Assembly (NCBI GenBank): GCA_963693365.1
Contig: CAVNZM010000014.1
Coordinates: 1,116,001-1,180,000 of the forward strand
DNA length: 64,000 nucleotides
Source of the DNA: Amoebidium appalachense
Taxonomy: Eukaryota; Ichthyosporea
Direction of reading: 5' to 3'
Shown here: positions 63,189 through 64,000 of the stretch, piece by piece
How the letters are laid out: each line of letters begins with the position of its first letter
How positions within the stretch are numbered: the stretch's first letter is position 1
Notes under the pieces: generated by a model
What the model was told of the DNA's origin: nothing
The model's input: the letters and a program-made list of their open reading frames with translations, nothing else
Database searches by the model: none
Translations under genes and position numbers: made by a program

Positions 63189-64000
63189 TGTGTCTGTCTG
63201 TCTGTGAGACTTAGTATATATGTATGTGTGTGTGTTCACGTGCACGTGTGTGTGCGTGTGTGCAGGTTTGCGTGTGTGTGCGTGTGTCGGTGGGTGAGTA
63301 TCGATGTCACGCGGACGTGCACGCGCGTGTACACGTGTGCGTGGAGGGGGAGGGGAGGAGGCCTCTATCTAGGGCCCCTCGGATCCCGGTAGATTGAAGT
63401 GCGTGCTTCTGCAGGCTGCAGTGTCGACTATGTTTACACACCTTTAATACTGAGCCTTACAGTAGTAAAAACCTGGCAAGTTTTTACTTAAGCTTTGTTT
63501 TTCGTGTAGCTTGGATGAAAAGAGAACGAGGCCTTGCATGCCTTGGGCTGCAAGTTGGGCAGTGACGCAAGCGCTTGCGTCACAGTCTCACAGCTAGAGC
63601 TGCTAGACTCACAGTCCAAATATTAATGCATTAATAAAATCTATCTGATTTATTTACACGGCGATTACGACCTCTCCACTGAGTTATTGGGCAAGTATTT
63701 GATATAAATACCAGACACCAGCAGCAGTTGAGGCAGGTAGGAGTAATAGTTAGGACTAATAAACTATGCTTTGTCCGAGGCTGTAATACATACACATATA
63801 AACTTTTGAAAAGCGTTACAGTGCTACCTTGTGAGCAAGTTGGCAAGTTGTGACCGTGGCACCGCGCCGTGCCCAGTGGCCACCAATCGAATAGCCATAT
63901 ACGGTTAAAAAATCGCATACCATCCGGGCTGACCACCAATAGCCAGGCTTTATTTTAACGCTGATAAGGTCGTCATCCCCCAAAACTCCGGAACGAAAAG
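63057..64000. repeat. 3' end of window: (GT)n tract, then unique sequence
   Basis: (GT)n 63102-63187 with variant repeats to 63345. The remaining 650 bp is unique, moderately AT-rich sequence containing the short palindrome GACGCAAGCGCTTGCGTC (63564-63581). I see no exon or RNA gene in it. Confidence 0.6.

Noticed and set aside
63631-63939. 102-codon minus-strand frame at the window end
   Set aside because: No recognisable domain, no splice context, and composition like neighbouring non-coding sequence.

Overview
The window is nuclear DNA from a eukaryote. It has intron-dense protein genes with GT-AG introns in phase, AATAAA-type poly(A) signals, a mitochondrial ribosomal protein with a presequence, and an enormous load of simple repeats. 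FBXW7/Cdc4, DNA ligase IV and mL52 all read as animal-like proteins, so I infer a metazoan or close holozoan relative. I cannot name the species. Most of the sequence is (GT)n/(CA)n, (GA)n and pure C or G tracts. These sit both between genes and inside introns, and almost every long open frame with His/Thr, Val/Cys, Pro or Gly runs is a translation of them, not a gene.

Layout: (1) 1.8-8.6 kb, minus strand, an unrecognised multi-exon gene reconstructed from eight phase-compatible exons. (2) 12.2-22.5 kb, plus strand, FBXW7 (F-box/WD40 ubiquitin-ligase substrate receptor), 14 exons, about 570 aa. (3) 25.0-27.15 kb, minus strand, a single-exon 710-aa C2H2 zinc-finger protein. (4) 27.27-29.72 kb, a 2.4-kb non-autonomous hAT-like transposon with perfect 9-bp terminal inverted repeats and an 8-bp target duplication. 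(5) 30.9-31.7 kb, plus strand, a second single-exon zinc-finger protein with the same 2+2 finger layout. (6) 33.6-37.1 kb, minus strand, mitochondrial ribosomal protein mL52 (MRPL52), five exons including a probable 18-nt microexon. (7) 38.4-62.4 kb, plus strand, DNA ligase IV (LIG4), 30 exons, about 934 aa, with one apparent 1-nt deletion in exon 4. The last 1.6 kb holds a copy of a short structured interspersed element, a (GT)n tract and no gene that I can see.

The genes do not form a pathway. FBXW7 works in SCF-mediated protein turnover, LIG4 in non-homologous end joining, and mL52 in the mitochondrial ribosome. Arrangement may matter in two places. mL52 and LIG4 are divergent across 1.3 kb, which contains two tandem copies of the short element. 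The two zinc-finger genes are head-to-head with the hAT-like insertion between them. The most unusual features are the mobile elements with clean insertion signatures, the extreme C-tracts (one of 171 bp with a single interruption), and the frequent use of microsatellite sequence at intron ends. No CRISPR array, bacterial system, rRNA or tRNA gene was found.
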